This document shows, piece after piece, positions 61,996 through 64,000 of a stretch of 64,000 nucleotides of DNA. A program made the translations under genes and the position numbers. The notes beneath the pieces were generated by a model that did no database searches, had not been told where the DNA came from, and worked only from the letters and a program-made list of their open reading frames with translations. The first letter of the stretch is position 1; each line of letters starts with the position of its first letter. The DNA lies in assembly GCF_021568905.1 (NCBI RefSeq), contig NZ_JAKGSB010000001.1:372001-436000 (forward strand), read 5' to 3'. The stretch comes from Zavarzinia marina (GTDB taxonomy: Bacteria; Pseudomonadota; Alphaproteobacteria; Zavarziniales; Zavarziniaceae).

Positions 61996-62794
61996 CGGCG
62001 CCAAGGACAGGCCGCTCCGCATCCTCGTCTCCAATGACGACGGCATCCACGCGCCCGGCCTCAAGGTCCTGATCCGCATCGCCAAGGCGATCAGCACCGA
62101 CGTCTGGGTGGTGGCGCCGGAGACGGAGCAATCGGGTGCGTCCCATTCCCTGACCCTGACCTCGCCGCTGCGCATCCGCAAGGCGGGCGCCAAGCGTTAC
62201 GCCGTCTCGGGAACGCCGACCGATTGCGTGATGATGGCGATCGACCGGCTGATCAAGGGGCGCAAGCCCGATCTCGTGCTCTCGGGCGTCAATCGCGGTG
62301 GCAACATCGGCGAGGATGTAACCTATTCCGGCACCATCGCGGCGGCCATGGAGGGAACCATGCTGGGCGTGCCCTCGATCGCCATGAGCCAGGTTCTGGG
62401 TTTCGATCGGGACAAGCCCGTGCAATGGGCCTGCGCCGCCGCCCATGGCGCGGCCGTGGTGCGCCGCCTGCTCGAGACAGGCTGGCCGGACGACGTGCTG
62501 ATCAACGTGAATTTCCCGCCCATCGCCCCGGAAGAGGTGACGGGCGTCCGCGTCAGCCATCAGGGGCGGCGCGGCGTCGGCAACCTCTTCGTCGAGGAGC
62601 GCGTGGACGCGCGCGGCAACGATTACTACTGGCTCGGCTACCGCCGCAGCCCGGAACCGCCCGAGGTCGATTCGGACATAGAGGCGGTCTATGCCGGCGC
62701 CATTTCGGTCACGGCGCTGCACCTCGACCTCACCCATTACGATACCCAGGCCAACCTGCGGCGGGCCTTTTCCGGTCTCGATCTCGGATCGTGA
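61988..62794 (+). CDS. surE: 5'/3'-nucleotidase SurE
   Basis: SurE dephosphorylates nucleoside monophosphates in stress survival. The 268-residue protein has the metal motif [12 protein letters not shown] (Asp17, Asp18), [32 protein letters not shown] and the late YWLGYR segment. The start lies inside the end of serS. pcm follows 17 bases on, the usual partner. Confidence 0.96.
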   Translation: MVDGAKDRPLRILVSNDDGIHAPGLKVLIRIAKAISTDVWVVAPETEQSGASHSLTLTSPLRIRKAGAKRYAVSGTPTDCVMMAIDRLIKGRKPDLVLSGVNRGGNIGEDVTYSGTIAAAMEGTMLGVPSIAMSQVLGFDRDKPVQWACAAAHGAAVVRRLLETGWPDDVLINVNFPPIAPEEVTGVRVSHQGRRGVGNLFVEERVDARGNDYYWLGYRRSPEPPEVDSDIEAVYAGAISVTALHLDLTHYDTQANLRRAFSGLDLGS

Positions 62795-62811
62795 CGGGGC
62801 GGGGGGCGAGG

Positions 62812-63453
62812 ATGGGCACCAACACCGAGAAAGCCAGCCTGATCCTGAGCCTGCGCCAGCAGGGCATCACGGACATCCGCGTCCTCGGCGCCATCGAATC
62901 GATCCCGCGCGAGCGTTTCGTGCCGCCCGCCCTGGTGCACAAGGCCTATGAGGATACGGCGCTGCCGATTGCCGGCGGCCAGACCATCAGCCAGCCCTAT
63001 ATCGTCGCCTATATGACCCAGGCCCTCGACGTCGGTTCGCGCCACAAGGTGCTGGAGATCGGCACCGGCTCCGGCTATCAGGCCGCCGTGCTGGCGAAAC
63101 TGTGCCGCCGGGTCTATACGGTCGAACGCCGCCGCGCCCTGATGCGCCAGGCCGAGCGCCTGCTGACCGACATCCACGTCCACAATGTCGTCACCCGATT
63201 GGGGGACGGGGCCAAGGGCTGGCCGGAACAGGCGCCCTTCGACCGCATCATGGTCACCGCCGCCGCCCCCGAAGTGCCCCAGGCCCTGATCGAGCAATTG
63301 GCCGAAGGCGGCGTCATGGTGCTGCCGGTCGGCAAGGTCCACGGCCATCAGGAAATCTGGCGCGTGCGCCGCCAGGGCGCCGAGGCCCTCTACGAACAAT
63401 TGATGCCGGTGCGCTTCGTGCCGCTCGTCGAAGGCGTATTGCGCGACGATTGA
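62812..63453 (+). CDS. pcm: protein-L-isoaspartate O-methyltransferase
   Basis: Pcm repairs isoaspartyl residues in aged proteins using S-adenosylmethionine. The 213-residue protein has IPRERFVPPALVHKAYEDTALPI, split here as RERFVPP and AYEDTALPI, the substrate loop GGQTISQPYIVAYM, and the SAM motif LEIGTGSGYQAAVLA. GGGGGCGAGG lies before ATG 62812. It links surE and nlpD as in many Proteobacteria. Confidence 0.96.
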   Translation: MGTNTEKASLILSLRQQGITDIRVLGAIESIPRERFVPPALVHKAYEDTALPIAGGQTISQPYIVAYMTQALDVGSRHKVLEIGTGSGYQAAVLAKLCRRVYTVERRRALMRQAERLLTDIHVHNVVTRLGDGAKGWPEQAPFDRIMVTAAAPEVPQALIEQLAEGGVMVLPVGKVHGHQEIWRVRRQGAEALYEQLMPVRFVPLVEGVLRDD

Positions 63454-63484
63454 CGCGCGAGGGGCAGCGACAGAGACTGCGCCC

Positions 63485-64000
63485 ATGGCGACATCCGGTA
63501 CCTCCAGCGTGATTCGATCCGTTTCGATGGCCGTCTCGATGGCCGCCGCGCTGCTGGCCCTCGCAGGCTGTGGCGGGCGTGCGGATCTTGCGCCCGTCGA
63601 ATATCTGTGGGAGGGCGGCACGGCGCCGACGGCCGGCGGCAGCGTTGCCGCCGCCGAGCCGATGCCGGCGGTCGTGGCCGCCCCCGTCGACCCTGTTTCC
63701 CCTGCGCCCGTCTTTGGCGGCGCGATCGAATCCGCGCCGCTCGAGCCGGCCCATGTCGATCCCGCACCGGTCGCGCCCGCGGGCTATCCGGCGGTCGCGG
63801 GTGACATCGTCGCGAGTGGCGAGACCGTGGTCGCCCCGGGCGAGACCCTGAGCGCCGTCTCGCGCCGGACCGGCGTGCCGCTGCGCGATCTGATCGTGGA
63901 GAATGGCCTGGTCGCGCCCTTCACCCTGCAGCCGGGCCAGCGCCTGCGCCTGCCCGAGACGCGCTATCACACGGTCGCCAAGGGCGACACGGTCTACAAT
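63485..64000 (+). CDS. nlpD: NlpD-like LysM lipoprotein, start only (window edge)
   Basis: The gene runs off the window after 172 codons. A lipoprotein signal with lipobox LALAGC precedes a long Ala/Pro/Val-rich linker, then a first LysM repeat (VVAPGETLSAVSRRTGVPL, ending LRLP) and the start of a second (YHTVAKGDTVYN). A C-terminal LytM/M23 domain probably follows outside the window, making it an activator of amidases at the septum. The surE-pcm-nlpD order supports the name. ATG 63485 is the first usable start. Confidence 0.85.
   Translation, partial: MATSGTSSVIRSVSMAVSMAAALLALAGCGGRADLAPVEYLWEGGTAPTAGGSVAAAEPMPAVVAAPVDPVSPAPVFGGAIESAPLEPAHVDPAPVAPAGYPAVAGDIVASGETVVAPGETLSAVSRRTGVPLRDLIVENGLVAPFTLQPGQRLRLPETRYHTVAKGDTVYN

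Noticed and set aside
1-64000. Prophage, integrase, insertion sequence or toxin-antitoxin island
   Set aside because: No transposase, integrase, phage structural or toxin gene is visible on either strand and there is no long stretch of atypical composition.

Overview
The window is 64 kb of GC-rich, densely coding chromosomal DNA, mostly housekeeping genes. Gene families and gene order point to an alphaproteobacterium, probably in or near the Rhodospirillales. The reasons are the rpoZ-rel-pyrE-pdxJ-acpS-lepB-rnc-era run, the dgt-argS-SPOR-nagZ-scpA-scpB...tatABC-serS-surE-pcm-nlpD run, a single bifunctional Rel/SpoT, type I CoaA, ErpA next to dgt, and a 441-residue GltX. I see no prophage, integrase, insertion sequence, CRISPR array, rRNA or tRNA. 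No gene-free stretch exceeds 300 bases; the longest is about 280 bases (15169-15449) and holds repeats and a palindrome.

Layout. 1-5.2 kb: the end of an ABC transporter, an unrecognised 541-residue protein, a YccA-type membrane protein, a cupin, an SRPBCC protein, a NYN-domain nuclease and folK. 5.2-12.2 kb: rpoZ, rel, pyrE, pdxJ, acpS, lepB, rnc, era, many joined by 4-base start/stop overlaps. 12.3-18.4 kb: a GGDEF protein, an unknown small membrane protein and coaA lie between era and recO-parC. 18.5-23.5 kb: an EamA exporter, a phnCDE-type transporter without C-P lyase genes, cobA (SUMT) and a DUF1289 protein. 23.7-30.7 kb: an acyl-CoA dehydrogenase pair, a patatin/acetoacetate decarboxylase operon, an MFS pump and a quinone-oxidoreductase-like enzyme. 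30.8-39.2 kb: nadE, gltX, a second GGDEF protein, cysS, cimA, trmJ. 39.2-47.5 kb: small metabolic and regulatory genes, including an ADC-like/MarR/acyl-CoA dehydrogenase group. 47.0-64 kb: the erpA-xthA-GFA operon diverging from dgt-argS-SPOR-nagZ, then M50 protease-scpAB, an iron transporter with a Fur-box-like site, tatABC, serS, surE, pcm and the start of nlpD.

Functional themes. Besides translation, DNA maintenance, cofactor and nucleotide synthesis and envelope functions, there is a catabolic theme: three acyl-CoA dehydrogenases, two acetoacetate-decarboxylase-fold proteins and a DUF3734 patatin, each near an inverted-repeat operator candidate. Two diguanylate cyclases with intact I-sites imply c-di-GMP signalling.

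I did not find an obviously new multi-gene system. The signals most worth checking are non-coding: a perfect 14-bp hairpin that buries the Shine-Dalgarno of cobA; an orphan two-hairpin element ending in a clear intrinsic terminator at 44338-44429; paired TTGC-GTT-GCAA palindromes between the adc operon and the MFS gene; and short tandem arrays at 2164, 15230 and 18427.
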